Numbered from the stretch's first letter, positions 48,611 to 58,078 are shown. The stretch is DNA of 64,000 bases from Candidatus Binatia bacterium (GCA_029243485.1 JAQWRY010000003.1:1-64000); one strand, 5' to 3'. A program made the numbers and translations. The notes: generated by a model not told the origin, from the sequence alone.

Positions 48611-49003
48611 ATGCCCCCAGCCGCTGCCGTCCTGATCGAAGACCGTCACGCCGAGCTTTTCCAGCCGGACACCGCCCTTCCGTCCCAGTTCCAGGACCTC
48701 TGGGCCCGGAGCCCCCGATTGCCCCCCGGACCGCGCCTCGCCTTGGCCGTCCTGCAACTCGCCGTCGTGGACTTCCTGAAGTATCGGGGCGCGTGTCGCG
48801 AGCAGGAGCAGCGGATGTACCGGAAAGCTCGCTGCTGGATGACCTCGAAGGACGAGAGCTGGCCGCTCTCCTACATGAACGTCTGCGACACCCTCGAGAT
48901 CGCGCCGGACCAGCTTCGGAGCCGCGTGATGGCGGCGTCGTACTTCGAGCGCCAGGTCGCCATCCGCGAGGTCGGCAAGCTGCTCGACGCCGGTCGTCGC
49001 TAG
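48611..49003 (+). CDS. Conserved hypothetical protein
   Basis: A 130-residue cytoplasmic protein without signal or membrane segment. The core LAVLQLAVVDFLKYRGACRE then MYRKARCWMTSKDESWPLSY and MNVCDTLEIAPDQLRSRV reappears in many Deltaproteobacterial genomes as far as I recall, with no known function. The arrangement of helices and the conserved W-P-x-S-Y-x-N-V-C-D resembles small DNA-binding or regulatory proteins, but I would not claim a role. The ATG follows a GTG directly; either could start translation. It converges on the HAD-PlsC gene. Confidence 0.65.
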   Translation: MPPAAAVLIEDRHAELFQPDTALPSQFQDLWARSPRLPPGPRLALAVLQLAVVDFLKYRGACREQEQRMYRKARCWMTSKDESWPLSYMNVCDTLEIAPDQLRSRVMAASYFERQVAIREVGKLLDAGRR

Positions 49004-49056
49004 GAGCTTGGCCCAAGATGGCTCACGACGAGCTGACGCCGATTCCTCCGTGTTCC

Positions 49057-50475
49057 TCAGCCGAGGACGTCGACGTAGCTCTGGTGGATCTCGGCGATGC
49101 GTTCGGCGAGATCTTCGTGCTTCCAGTCGCTCGTATCGACCGGCGGTAGGACTTCCACGTCGATCGTCGTGGGCCGCACGAAGAACCAGTGCTTCGGCAG
49201 CGCGTCGAGCGTGTTCTTCAGCACAATCGGCACGATGGGAACGCCCGCCTCCATCGCCATGCGGAACGCACCCTTCTTGAACCGCGTGGGGTGCGGCGTC
49301 GTCGTTCGTGCTCCTTCGGGTGCGATCGCGAGTGAGATCCCCTGTCGGAGCGCGTCGACCGCGGGGCCGAGCGCCTCGATCGCCTTGTCATGATTCGTCC
49401 GATCCACGAACACGGTGCCGGCAAACGACATGAGGGGACCGAGGATCGGGTTCGATTGCAGCTCCTTCTTCCCGATGCCGACGAAGTCACGTCGCAGGAG
49501 CTTGCAGATGAGCAGCATGTCGAGCCCGCTCTGGTGGTTGAAGATGAACACGGCGGGGCGATGAGACCAGAGATGTTCTTCTCCGCTCACCCGGACTTCG
49601 ACACCGGCGAATGTCGTAGCGAGTTCGCCCCACGTCGACGCGGTGATGTTGACCGCGCGCTGCCAATCTCCCGTGAGGTAGGCTGCCGGTAGGCCGAGGA
49701 GGAGCGAAGGGATGAGGCTTCCGGCGGCGAGGCCGGTCCGAACGACCTCTGCCATCCCTGGCCGGCTTCGGTGCGTGAACTGCATCGCCGGCCAATCGCG
49801 TCGCGCGGCGATCTTCGCGAGATTGCCGTTGGGGTTTGTCGGGCGCGGGTTTCCTACGATGTCGAGCAGGGGCAGGTCTTCGTCCGAGTCCGTGTAGAAA
49901 TAGCTTCGTTCGAGATCGATCGGGATAGTTTCGGCGAGAGAGCGCGCCGCAATCGCCTTGCCTTCGCCGTAACAACTCGGGCTCATGATCTCGCCGGTGA
50001 GGAGGCCGTCTCGGACCTCGAGGCGCGAGGCCAGCACGTGCTCGATTCCGAGGTCGTCCGCGACGGGCTCCACCTGGAAGCGCGTGGCTGACGAGACGAC
50101 GGCAATGGTGTGCCCTCTGCGCCGGTGCGCATCGACGATCGCGCGCGCCTCGGGGTGAATGCGGGAACCGAGGTCTTCTTCGAAGACGCGGCGCCCGACC
50201 TTCTCGAACTCCGATTCGGACATCCCACGCAGCAGTCGAGCGAAGCCGGTGAGGAACGACGAGAAGTCGATCGTACCGAGTTCGAAACTCGCGGCCGCCA
50301 TCGCGAGCTCGGCGAGGTCGATCGGGCCGTACTGGCCGTGCATCGCCCCGTCGCGCACGAAGGTGAGAGCGGAGAATCCCTGGATCAGGGTTCGATCGAG
50401 ATCGAAGAAAGCCGCGATCTCGGGGCCTTCTTCACTTTGTTCGATCTCGCGTGTGAGTTCGGGGTACGCCGACAT
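49057..50475 (-). CDS. HAD-IB phosphatase fused to 1-acylglycerol-3-phosphate acyltransferase
   Basis: A 472-residue two-domain protein. The N-terminal HAD domain has the nucleophile motif AAFFDLDRTLIQG, motif II VVSSATRFQ and motif IV YFYTDSDEDLPLL. The C-terminal PlsC domain has acyltransferase block I as FIFNHQSGLDML (about 310-320), block III as AIAPEGARTTT (about 385) and the membrane-side helix FKKGAFRMAMEAG. Proteins of this build acylate lysophosphatidate and may dephosphorylate a product or intermediate. The direction opposite to plsB, with about 100 bases between starts, suggests a shared promoter region for both acylation steps. Confidence 0.9.
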   Translation of the reverse strand: MSAYPELTREIEQSEEGPEIAAFFDLDRTLIQGFSALTFVRDGAMHGQYGPIDLAELAMAAASFELGTIDFSSFLTGFARLLRGMSESEFEKVGRRVFEEDLGSRIHPEARAIVDAHRRRGHTIAVVSSATRFQVEPVADDLGIEHVLASRLEVRDGLLTGEIMSPSCYGEGKAIAARSLAETIPIDLERSYFYTDSDEDLPLLDIVGNPRPTNPNGNLAKIAARRDWPAMQFTHRSRPGMAEVVRTGLAAGSLIPSLLLGLPAAYLTGDWQRAVNITASTWGELATTFAGVEVRVSGEEHLWSHRPAVFIFNHQSGLDMLLICKLLRRDFVGIGKKELQSNPILGPLMSFAGTVFVDRTNHDKAIEALGPAVDALRQGISLAIAPEGARTTTPHPTRFKKGAFRMAMEAGVPIVPIVLKNTLDALPKHWFFVRPTTIDVEVLPPVDTSDWKHEDLAERIAEIHQSYVDVLG

Positions 50476-50580
50476 GCAGTTCTCGTCGCCAAAGCCGTCT
50501 GCGGGACGCTATCGCGGTCGCTCGGATGAGGAAAGGCTTCCAGCCTGGACTAAAGCCCGAGGTTGTTCCAAGAGGGGGGC

Positions 50581-53001
50581 ATGAGCACGACGGGTGAGGT
50601 CCGCTCCGGGTCGACCGGAGGCGGCAAAATTTCGCATTCGGAGTCCCGCGGGTGGTCCGGGGAGCCGGGGCAGCGGGTCGTGTTCCTCCTCGATGCGTGC
50701 AGCGGTCTCGAGCGCCAGGTGCTCGCGGACTGGATCGCGGAGCACCGACCCGAAAACGGCTCCAGCCCGCCCGTGGAGACGGTGCATCTGCCGCCGTCCC
50801 GCAGGCGGGGAGCGCGCCACGGTGGAGACGGTGCGCTCGAAGCCGTGCTGGCTTCCGGAGACGAAGCTCTGCTCGCGCCCCTGCGCGTCGCGTGGGACCG
50901 GGAGAAGGTCGAGGGCAAGCGCGAAAACCCGGTGAGGGAGCTCCTGACGGTCGGCGATCCGCGGGACCCCGGGCCTTTACGCCAACGCTGGATCCGGAAC
51001 CGATCGCCTCACCTCTGCCATGTCGTGTGCGGCGAGCCGGCCACCGTGTCGGACCTTCGGGATCGGTGGCGTCATCAGAGCGGAGCCGACGTCTCGCACA
51101 CGACCAGCCTCGCCGAGTTCGTCGAGCGTCAGGCCGCACTGGCGCTCGAGCGGGCCGAGCGGCGATTGCGCGGCCAGAAGTACAAGGTGCCGAAGCTCGT
51201 CCGCGAGGACATCCTCGCCCGAGCCGGATTCCGTGTGGGCGTCGCGAAGCTCGCGCGCGAGATCGGACAGACGGAGAAGAAGGTCGGACAACGGGCGGGG
51301 GGCTATCTCCGCGAGATCGCGGCGACGCACAGCCCGCACGTCATCGACCTCTGCGCCCACCTGATCCATTCGCTCTACACGCAGGGGTACGGAGATGCGC
51401 TTCACTACGATCGGGAGCGACTCGAGCAGATCTACGAACTGACGCAGCGCTACCCGCTCGTGTTCCTCCCCTCACACAAGTCGAACCTAGATCACCTGGT
51501 GTTGCAGTACGCGCTGCACGAGAACGGCCATCCGCCGAACCACACGGCCGGTGGCATCAACATGAATTTTTTTCCGATCGGGCCGCTCGTTCGCCGCAGC
51601 GGCGTGTTCTTCATCCGCCGGGCGTTTAAGGACAACCCGGTCTACAAGTTCGTGCTGCGGCAGTACGTCGACTACTTGATCGAGAAGCGGTTCTCCCTCG
51701 AGTGGTACATTGAGGGAGGACGCTCTCGTTCGGGGAAACTCCTGCCGCCGCGGATGGGACTCATGGCGTACGTCGCCGAGGCTTACAAGCGCGGGAAGGC
51801 CGAGGACGTTTACTTGATCCCCGTCTCGATTGCCTACGACCAGATTCAGGACGTGGGCGACTACGTCGCCGAGCAGCGCGGCGCGAAGAAGGAGAAGGAG
51901 AGCTTCGGCTGGCTCCTAAAGATGATTCGTTCTCTTCGGAGTCGCTACGGCCAGATCTACATCAGCTTCGGCGATCCGGTGTCGTTGCGCGAAACGCTCG
52001 GGGCGCCCGATGTGGCCTGCGAGCCGCCCGTGGAGGAACAGAACCTCGCAATTCAGAAGCTGGCCTTCGAGGTGGCGGTCCGAATCGACCGCGTGACTCC
52101 GGTTACGGCCACGTCTCTCGTCACGCTGGGCCTGCTCGGCGTCGGCGACCGGGCCCTCTCGTTGGGGGAAACGAGGCTCGTACTCGATCCAATGCTCGAG
52201 TACGTTGAAAAGTGCGACGTCCCCGTCACCGACGAATTCGAACTGGGCTCCGACGACGGCTTGCAGCGGGCGCTCGAAGCGCTCGTCGATTCCGGGGTGG
52301 TTTCTTGCTTCGCCGAGGGCCCGGAGCCGGTCTACGCGATCGGGACCAATCAACACCTGACGGCTGCGTACTATCGCAACACGATCATCCACTTCTTCCT
52401 CGCGGGCGCCATTGCCGAGTTGGCCCTTCTTCGGGCGGCCGAGCCGGAGGTCGAGGATGCACGGACGGAGTTCTTGGAAGAGGCTCTTCGGCTGCGCGAT
52501 CTGCTCAAGTTCGAGTTCTTCTTTCCCGAGAAGGAAGATTTTCGCGCCGAACTCGGTGCCGATCTCGACCTGCGGGCGGACGGATGGAGCCGCGCCATGG
52601 GGCTCGGCCCGGATGAAATCCACGCGTTGGCCCGTCGGATGCGGCCGCTCCTTTCGCATCGCGTGTTACGCCCGTACGTCGAGGCGTATCAAGTCGTCGC
52701 CGATGCGCTCGAGCAACAGCCTACGGACAAGGAACTCGATGAGGGCGCGTTTCTCACGAGCTGCGTGGGTCTCGGAAAGCAGTACGTCTTGCAGCGCCGC
52801 ATTCATAGTGCGGAGTCGGTCTCCCGCGTCTCGTTCGAGACCGCACTCAAGCTTGCGAAGAATCGGGGACTCGTGGACGTAGGTGGTGAGGACCTGGCGG
52901 CGCGTCGTGCCGCGTTCGCCGAAGAGGCGCAGCGCGCCGTTCGGCGCATCGAAGCGGTCGCGTCGATCGCGGCCGGTCGCCGTGCCGGACTGATCCCCTG
53001 A
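50581..53001 (+). CDS. plsB: Glycerol-3-phosphate acyltransferase
   Basis: An 806-residue PlsB-type enzyme that puts the first acyl chain on glycerol-3-phosphate. Acyltransferase blocks are seen: LPSHKSNLDHLVLQ with the catalytic His near 298 and Asp, GGINMNFFPIG and FFIRRAF as block II, EWYIEGGRSRSGKLLPPRMG as block III (about 378), and VYLIPVSIAYDQIQDV as block IV. The length and long helical C-terminus match E. coli PlsB (807 residues). The start ATG (MSTTGEVRSG) is preceded by a G-rich Shine-Dalgarno. It lies 11 bases upstream of the PBP4-like gene. Confidence 0.92.
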   Translation: MSTTGEVRSGSTGGGKISHSESRGWSGEPGQRVVFLLDACSGLERQVLADWIAEHRPENGSSPPVETVHLPPSRRRGARHGGDGALEAVLASGDEALLAPLRVAWDREKVEGKRENPVRELLTVGDPRDPGPLRQRWIRNRSPHLCHVVCGEPATVSDLRDRWRHQSGADVSHTTSLAEFVERQAALALERAERRLRGQKYKVPKLVREDILARAGFRVGVAKLAREIGQTEKKVGQRAGGYLREIAATHSPHVIDLCAHLIHSLYTQGYGDALHYDRERLEQIYELTQRYPLVFLPSHKSNLDHLVLQYALHENGHPPNHTAGGINMNFFPIGPLVRRSGVFFIRRAFKDNPVYKFVLRQYVDYLIEKRFSLEWYIEGGRSRSGKLLPPRMGLMAYVAEAYKRGKAEDVYLIPVSIAYDQIQDVGDYVAEQRGAKKEKESFGWLLKMIRSLRSRYGQIYISFGDPVSLRETLGAPDVACEPPVEEQNLAIQKLAFEVAVRIDRVTPVTATSLVTLGLLGVGDRALSLGETRLVLDPMLEYVEKCDVPVTDEFELGSDDGLQRALEALVDSGVVSCFAEGPEPVYAIGTNQHLTAAYYRNTIIHFFLAGAIAELALLRAAEPEVEDARTEFLEEALRLRDLLKFEFFFPEKEDFRAELGADLDLRADGWSRAMGLGPDEIHALARRMRPLLSHRVLRPYVEAYQVVADALEQQPTDKELDEGAFLTSCVGLGKQYVLQRRIHSAESVSRVSFETALKLAKNRGLVDVGGEDLAARRAAFAEEAQRAVRRIEAVASIAAGRRAGLIP

Positions 53002-53012
53002 GAATTGGACGC

Positions 53013-54236
53013 GTGACTCGAACTACGTTCCTCTGGTGTGCGCTCGCCGCGTTGATTGTCGTGTCCGGCGGGGCGCCGGCTTCTGCACGGGCCGGGGTGT
53101 CGGCGGAGGCACCTCGGTATCAGGCGCTCGCCGAGGGCCTCGTGGGCACTGGGCAGGGCGTGTTTGCGGTCGCCGAAGATGGAACGGTCTTGGCGTCGGT
53201 GGCGGCGGACCGCGCCGTGCATCCGGCGTCCGTGAGCAAGGTGCCCTCGACGCTGGCTCTTCTGCGGACCCTCGGACCCGACTACCGATTTGTGACGAAA
53301 CTCCGCGGGGCGGCGCCCGAGGCGGGTGTGATCCCGGGAGATCTGGTCGTCGAATCGGCGGGGGATCCCTTTCTCCTTCCACAGGGTGCGGCGTACATCC
53401 TCGGCGAACTCGGGGACATCGGGGTCCGTCGGGTCGCCGGGAGGCTCCGCGTCGAAGGGCCGCTGTACTATGACTGGAAGCCCGACCCGGCCGGGAAGCG
53501 ATTCGGCGCGGTGCTCCGCGGCAAGATCTCCTCGGCGGCTCGGCGCGAGGCGAACGAGCGGCGCGGTTCGGACGGCAAGCCTTCCGTCGTGTTCGAACAC
53601 AATAAGGCGGCTTCCGCTCCGGCGACGGAGACAATTCTCGTCCACTTGTCGCCCCCGCTGCCACGCATCTTGAAGGAACTGAACGGGTATTCGAACAACA
53701 TCTTCCATCCGCTCTCCGATCGAGTCGGAGGGCCGGCAGCGGTTCAGCGTGTCGCGCGCGCGAGCGTGCCAAAGGCGATGGCGGACGAAATCGTGATCAC
53801 GAACGCGGCGGGGGCGGGCAAGACCAATCGGCTGAGCCCGCGCGCGGCGGTCGCCTTGTACCAGGCTCTGGAGCGTGAACTCCGCGAGCACGGGCTGGTG
53901 CTGACAGACGTTCTGCCGGTCGCGGGGCGCGATCGTGGGACGCTGCAGCGGCGCTTCTCGTCGCCGGAGTTGCGGGGCTCTGTCGTCGGGAAAACCGGGA
54001 CGTACGGCTCGCTCGGCGCGTCGTCGCTCGCGGGGGTAGCTCGCACCAGGCGGTTCGGAAAGGTCACGTTCGCAATTCTCAATCGCGACGTGCCCGTGGC
54101 CGAGGCGCGACGGCGGCAGAATGCGTTTGTCACCGCGCTGCTCGCCGACGCGGGAGCCGTTCCTTGGCCCTACGAGCCGCTCCCTTCTCCGATCCTCCTC
54201 GAAGAGACGGTGGTCGTGAACGTGGGAGGAGACTGA
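53013..54236 (+). CDS. dacB: D-Ala-D-Ala carboxypeptidase/endopeptidase, PBP4 type (S13)
   Basis: A 407-residue secreted penicillin-binding protein. A signal peptide (1-26) is followed by the three PBP motifs: SVSK (73-76, Ser nucleophile), SNN (227-229) and KTG (327-329). At 407 residues it is shorter than E. coli PBP4 (477), and the insert between the first two motifs is reduced. It trims peptidoglycan stem peptides or cross-bridges in the periplasm. The start is GTG. It runs 11 bases after plsB, and its TGA overlaps the next ATG (TGATG), so a lipid-wall operon is likely. Confidence 0.85.
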   Translation: MTRTTFLWCALAALIVVSGGAPASARAGVSAEAPRYQALAEGLVGTGQGVFAVAEDGTVLASVAADRAVHPASVSKVPSTLALLRTLGPDYRFVTKLRGAAPEAGVIPGDLVVESAGDPFLLPQGAAYILGELGDIGVRRVAGRLRVEGPLYYDWKPDPAGKRFGAVLRGKISSAARREANERRGSDGKPSVVFEHNKAASAPATETILVHLSPPLPRILKELNGYSNNIFHPLSDRVGGPAAVQRVARASVPKAMADEIVITNAAGAGKTNRLSPRAAVALYQALERELREHGLVLTDVLPVAGRDRGTLQRRFSSPELRGSVVGKTGTYGSLGASSLAGVARTRRFGKVTFAILNRDVPVAEARRRQNAFVTALLADAGAVPWPYEPLPSPILLEETVVVNVGGD

Positions 54237-55201
54237 TGGCCCGCATCGTCGTTCTCGATGGCTACACGCTGAATCCGGGGGACAACCCGTGGGACGACCT
54301 CGCGCGCGTCGGAGACCTCGAAGTGCACGACCGGTCGACACTGGGCGAGATCGAGGAGCGCGCGCGTGGCGCCGACATCGTCGTAACCAACAAGGCCCCG
54401 TTGTCGGCTGAGATGATCGGCGTATTGGCGGAGCTGCGCTTCATCGCCGTGACCGCGACCGGATTCAACGTCGTCGACGTTGGTGCCGCGGCGGCACGGC
54501 GGATCCCGGTCTCGAACGTCCCATCGTACGGGACCGAGTCGGTCGCACAGTTCACGCTCGCGCTGGTCCTGGAACTCGCTTCTCGCGTCGGGGAGCACGA
54601 CCGAGCGGTCCAGGAAGGCGCTTGGAATGCCTCTCCCGATTTCTGCTTCTGGAGCACCTCTCCCGTCGAGCTGAGTGGTCTCACGATGGGTGTCGTGGGG
54701 TTCGGTGCGATTGGTCGGCGGGTCGGCGGGCTGGCACATGCCTTTGGCATGCCGGTGCTGGCGAGTGGACGCCCCGGCGGTGGTCGCGAAGAGCCCGGGT
54801 ACGAACCGTTCGAATGGTGCGACGTCGACGAACTGTTCTCTCGCGCCGACGTCGTGAGTCTGCATTGCCCGCTCACGGCCGACAACGCAGGACTCGTCAG
54901 TCGAGGCCGACTCGCGCGAATGAAGCCGGGGGCGTTCCTCATCAATACGGCGCGCGGCCCCCTCGTCGATGAGCACGCGCTTGCTGACGCTCTCGAGCGC
55001 GGCGTCCTGCGAGGTGCGGCGGTCGACGTCGCTTCGAGCGAACCGATAGCGTCGGACAATCCCCTGCTCTCGGCTCCTCGGTGTATCGTGACCCCGCACA
55101 TCGCATGGGCAACGCTGGCGGCGCGTCGGCGGCTGATGAAAACGACCGTCGACAACGTGCGTGCGTTTCTCGCCGGAGCCCCGGTGAACGTCGTCCGTTG
55201 A
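54236..55201 (+). CDS. D-2-hydroxyacid dehydrogenase, glycerate/hydroxypyruvate type
   Basis: A 321-residue NAD(P)-dependent dehydrogenase. The Rossmann motif is MGVVGFGAIGRRVGGLAHAF (about 150-170). Catalytic residues are visible: Arg in NTARGPLVDE, Glu in VASSEPIASDNP and His in IVTPHIAWAT. The N-terminal flavodoxin-like domain begins MARIVVLDGYTLNPGDNPWD, which is typical of glycerate dehydrogenase HprA. It reduces hydroxypyruvate, glyoxylate or a related 2-oxo acid. The ATG shares its A with the preceding TGA. Its place after a wall peptidase has no clear metabolic meaning. Confidence 0.88.
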   Translation: MARIVVLDGYTLNPGDNPWDDLARVGDLEVHDRSTLGEIEERARGADIVVTNKAPLSAEMIGVLAELRFIAVTATGFNVVDVGAAAARRIPVSNVPSYGTESVAQFTLALVLELASRVGEHDRAVQEGAWNASPDFCFWSTSPVELSGLTMGVVGFGAIGRRVGGLAHAFGMPVLASGRPGGGREEPGYEPFEWCDVDELFSRADVVSLHCPLTADNAGLVSRGRLARMKPGAFLINTARGPLVDEHALADALERGVLRGAAVDVASSEPIASDNPLLSAPRCIVTPHIAWATLAARRRLMKTTVDNVRAFLAGAPVNVVR

Positions 55202-55228
55202 CGGCTCTGCGAGCTGTATGTTCTATAG

Positions 55229-56260
55229 ATGGCGATGATTCCGATGCGCCACGCCCTGGTGCTCGCCGGCACTCTGTCGACTCTCCTCGCACCCGTGCAC
55301 GCATGGGCCGGTCCGGAGTTGGAGCTGGACGTCGAGCGGATCGAGAGCTCGGTCCTCATCGAGAACCGCGTGTTTCATCCTCCGCAGGAACACATTCGAC
55401 GCGACGAGTTCGCGCCGGTCTCCGGCAACTGTGTCCTCGATCCGAGTGAGGCATGCGTCGGTGGGCCCGGCATCCGAAGGTTGCTGCGTTTCGATGCGTT
55501 GATTCATAACCGAGGCGACGAGGATCTCGTCCTCGGAAACCCGGAGGATCTCCCAGAGTTGTTCGAGTTCAGCGAGTGCCACGGTCACTTCCACTTCGCG
55601 CAGGCCTCGATCTACGAGCTGCTCGATGATGACGGTATGCTCGTCGCGCCGGGACGGAAGCAGGGGTTCTGCCTCGAAGACACGACGCCATCGAGTCGGA
55701 GCACCCGGATGGGACGCCGTTATTACTGTGAGAACCAGGGCCTGCAGGTGGGTTGGGCCGACCACTACCCGCGGGAGATCGACTGCCAGTGGATCGACGT
55801 CACCGACGTGCCGCCCGGTGACTACACGCTCAGGGTCCACTGGAACCCGCAGGGGCTTCTCGAAGACGACGACATGACGAACAACGAAGGGTTGGTGGCC
55901 GTAACTCTAGAGGCGCCCGTGAGTGAGGCGCCCGAAGTGTCGCGGATCTGGCGCCCGAGCGGCTTTGCGTCGTACGCGACCGGGCGCGCGATGTTCATCC
56001 AGTGGTCTGCGAAAGACGACGTCGCGATCATCTCTCAAGAGGTGTGGTTCTCGCTCGACGACGGGGAGACCTGGGAACAGCTGGTGGGAGACCTCGAAGG
56101 GGATCAGCGCTGGTACGTTTGGACCATACCGCCCGGAGCCGCGACGGCGCGGGCTCGCGTGCGCGTCGTTGCGCGCGATGGAGAGGTGCAGAGGGGCGAA
56201 CAGACTTCGGCCCCGTTCCGGGTAAGCAATTCCCGCCGGCTTTCCATTCGTCGGCGCTGA
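55229..56260 (+). CDS. Lysyl oxidase-like copper protein, secreted
   Basis: A 343-residue exported protein. A signal peptide (about 1-27) precedes a lysyl oxidase domain. The copper-binding segment FSECHGHFHFAQ (116-123) corresponds to the C-x-H-x-H-x-H motif, GRKQGFCLEDTTP holds Lys144 at the place of the lysine that forms the LTQ cofactor, and CQWIDVTDVPPGDYTLRVHW has Tyr199 at the partner position. These match animal lysyl oxidase, which oxidises peptidyl lysine to aldehyde. A C-terminal beta domain (about 225-330) resembles fibronectin-like or Big modules. A role in cross-linking secreted protein or amine oxidation is inferred. It converges on the PHM-like gene with a 45-base gap. Confidence 0.85.
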   Translation: MAMIPMRHALVLAGTLSTLLAPVHAWAGPELELDVERIESSVLIENRVFHPPQEHIRRDEFAPVSGNCVLDPSEACVGGPGIRRLLRFDALIHNRGDEDLVLGNPEDLPELFEFSECHGHFHFAQASIYELLDDDGMLVAPGRKQGFCLEDTTPSSRSTRMGRRYYCENQGLQVGWADHYPREIDCQWIDVTDVPPGDYTLRVHWNPQGLLEDDDMTNNEGLVAVTLEAPVSEAPEVSRIWRPSGFASYATGRAMFIQWSAKDDVAIISQEVWFSLDDGETWEQLVGDLEGDQRWYVWTIPPGAATARARVRVVARDGEVQRGEQTSAPFRVSNSRRLSIRRR

Positions 56261-56305
56261 GCACGCTCGGTCGACCGACCCGGTCGGCCGGCAGAACTGG
56301 GCGGG

Positions 56306-58078
56306 TTAATCGACGACGACCAGGTAGTACTGGCCGGTCATGATGAACATCTCGTTCTCGGTGCTGACGCCGCCGGAGATCCGACACGCGTCGCAGCTGC
56401 CGTCGCCCGATCCGGGTGAGGAGTCGCACGTCGCGTCGTCTCCGACACCCGCGCAGGGCTCCCCGAACCGCCCCTCGGCGCAGGCTACGACGACACACGG
56501 GGCGAATGCGTTCTCCGGCGTCTTCGATCGACGCGTGACGAGCGTCGGGTCGGGCTCGTCGCCTGGGCCCAGTCCGTTGTTGAACACGCCGCAGTAGCGG
56601 AGAGTTCGCTCGGCGGGATCTGCGGAATCGAACTTGAGAGCCGGATTGAAGTAGCGCTCCGTCGGCTCGTTGTAGATGAAGTTCTCGTAGAGAAGGGTGC
56701 CGTCGTTGTGCTCGATCGTGAAGTGCTCGCCGCGACCGTGGGTGTGGGAGCTCAGCATGAACAGACGGGCGCCGCGGGGGGCGACGTAGTCCGCGCAAAA
56801 CCGCTCTCGGGTGTATGGGAGGTTGTTCGGCATGAAGATGTTGTCGATCGCGCGGATGCGGATCATCTCGAAGTCTTGTTGCTGCGCGAAGTGGAAGTTG
56901 ATGCGCGCATCCATCGACGTGACTTGAGTCGTGAGATTGAACGAGTGCGAGTTCCAGAAGTAGACGCCGGCCAGCGGAATCTCGGAGTACAGGCCGTCGG
57001 GGAAGGCGCGTTCCTCGCGGGGCTGGCCGGCATTTGCCACGACGAACTGGCCGCTTTGGCCGTCGAGTTGGCGGGTGGGAGGTCCGAATCCGGCGCACGC
57101 GATCGAGTCCTCCACGACGGATCCGCATATTCCGTCGCCGCAGCTGCTGATGTCGAGCGGATCACAGGTATAGCCCGCGCGGGGGCCGCCCTTGCAGGTC
57201 CACTCGCCAAACACGGAGTCCGTGACTTCGGCGTCGATCAGGCCCGAGAACAGGAGTTGGAGGTGATGACTCTGCGGGTCCTGTCCGGCGACGACCTTCT
57301 GCCAACGGAAGCGGGTGCCCGTCTCGTCCAGCGCTTCGGCCGGAACTTGATCGCTGAAATCGTAGTAGGCGGCGAAGCAGACCTCCCGTTCGCGTCCGGG
57401 GCCCAGAGGGAAGGTTGGCATGACGAACTGAACGCCCTCACCAGGTGCGGGAGGATCCAGGGGCGCAATGTTCAGAGGCGTGGGGTCCGGTAGACAGCCG
57501 TCGATGAATCGCTCGGTCTGATCGACGGTTCCGACTTCCGGTGCGCCGCCGAAGATCCACACGCGCAAGAGGTCGAGGATCTCGTCGGACACGGGCGCGG
57601 AGCCGATCGGCATCGCAGATCCGCCGACCGCGTAGCGGTCGGGTTGCGCGGCCGCCGCGAGCTTCATCCACAGAACGCTCTGGCGCGCGCTGCCGGAGGT
57701 GATTCGGGTTCCACCGATCGTTGCGGGCGCGCCGACGAGGTTGTCGTAGGCGACGTCGGCCGAGAGGGCGAGGCCGCCGGCGGCTGCGTCGCCGTGGCAG
57801 ACCTCCTGTGTGCATCCGTGCTGTTCGAAGACGATCGTCTGGATCGCGTCGAACGTTCCGTCGAACGCGACGCCGGCGTCACAGCCGGTCCCCGGAGGTG
57901 GTTCGACGGGGAGAGTCGTCGGCGGCGGCTCGGGATTCGTCGGAGGATCGACCACCGGCGCGGCGCTCGTGCCGGACGATGACCCGTCTCCGCAGCCGAG
58001 CCACGTCGATGCAGCGAGGATCCCGATTGCGGTGAGTATGCGCGATGCGGATACCGGATGTATTTCGTGCCGATGCAC
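56306..58078 (-). CDS. PHM/DBM-like copper type II monooxygenase lipoprotein
   Basis: A 590-residue lipoprotein. The GTG start was chosen because GAGGGA precedes it and it gives a 29-residue signal with lipobox TWLGC. A C-terminal region has the copper ligands of peptidylglycine or dopamine monooxygenase: His271-His272 (QSHHLQL), His378 (WNSHSFN), His445-x-His447 (SSHTHGRG) and a Met near 577-580 (ENEMFIMTG). These fit CuH and CuM sites. The N-terminal segment has CTQEVCHGDAAAGGLALS, a C-x4-CH variant of a haem motif. A Cys-rich stretch (CAEGRFGEPC, DSSPGSGDGSCDAC) lies near the end. Substrate is unknown; the family hydroxylates C-H bonds. Confidence 0.8.
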   Translation of the reverse strand: MHRHEIHPVSASRILTAIGILAASTWLGCGDGSSSGTSAAPVVDPPTNPEPPPTTLPVEPPPGTGCDAGVAFDGTFDAIQTIVFEQHGCTQEVCHGDAAAGGLALSADVAYDNLVGAPATIGGTRITSGSARQSVLWMKLAAAAQPDRYAVGGSAMPIGSAPVSDEILDLLRVWIFGGAPEVGTVDQTERFIDGCLPDPTPLNIAPLDPPAPGEGVQFVMPTFPLGPGREREVCFAAYYDFSDQVPAEALDETGTRFRWQKVVAGQDPQSHHLQLLFSGLIDAEVTDSVFGEWTCKGGPRAGYTCDPLDISSCGDGICGSVVEDSIACAGFGPPTRQLDGQSGQFVVANAGQPREERAFPDGLYSEIPLAGVYFWNSHSFNLTTQVTSMDARINFHFAQQQDFEMIRIRAIDNIFMPNNLPYTRERFCADYVAPRGARLFMLSSHTHGRGEHFTIEHNDGTLLYENFIYNEPTERYFNPALKFDSADPAERTLRYCGVFNNGLGPGDEPDPTLVTRRSKTPENAFAPCVVVACAEGRFGEPCAGVGDDATCDSSPGSGDGSCDACRISGGVSTENEMFIMTGQYYLVVVD

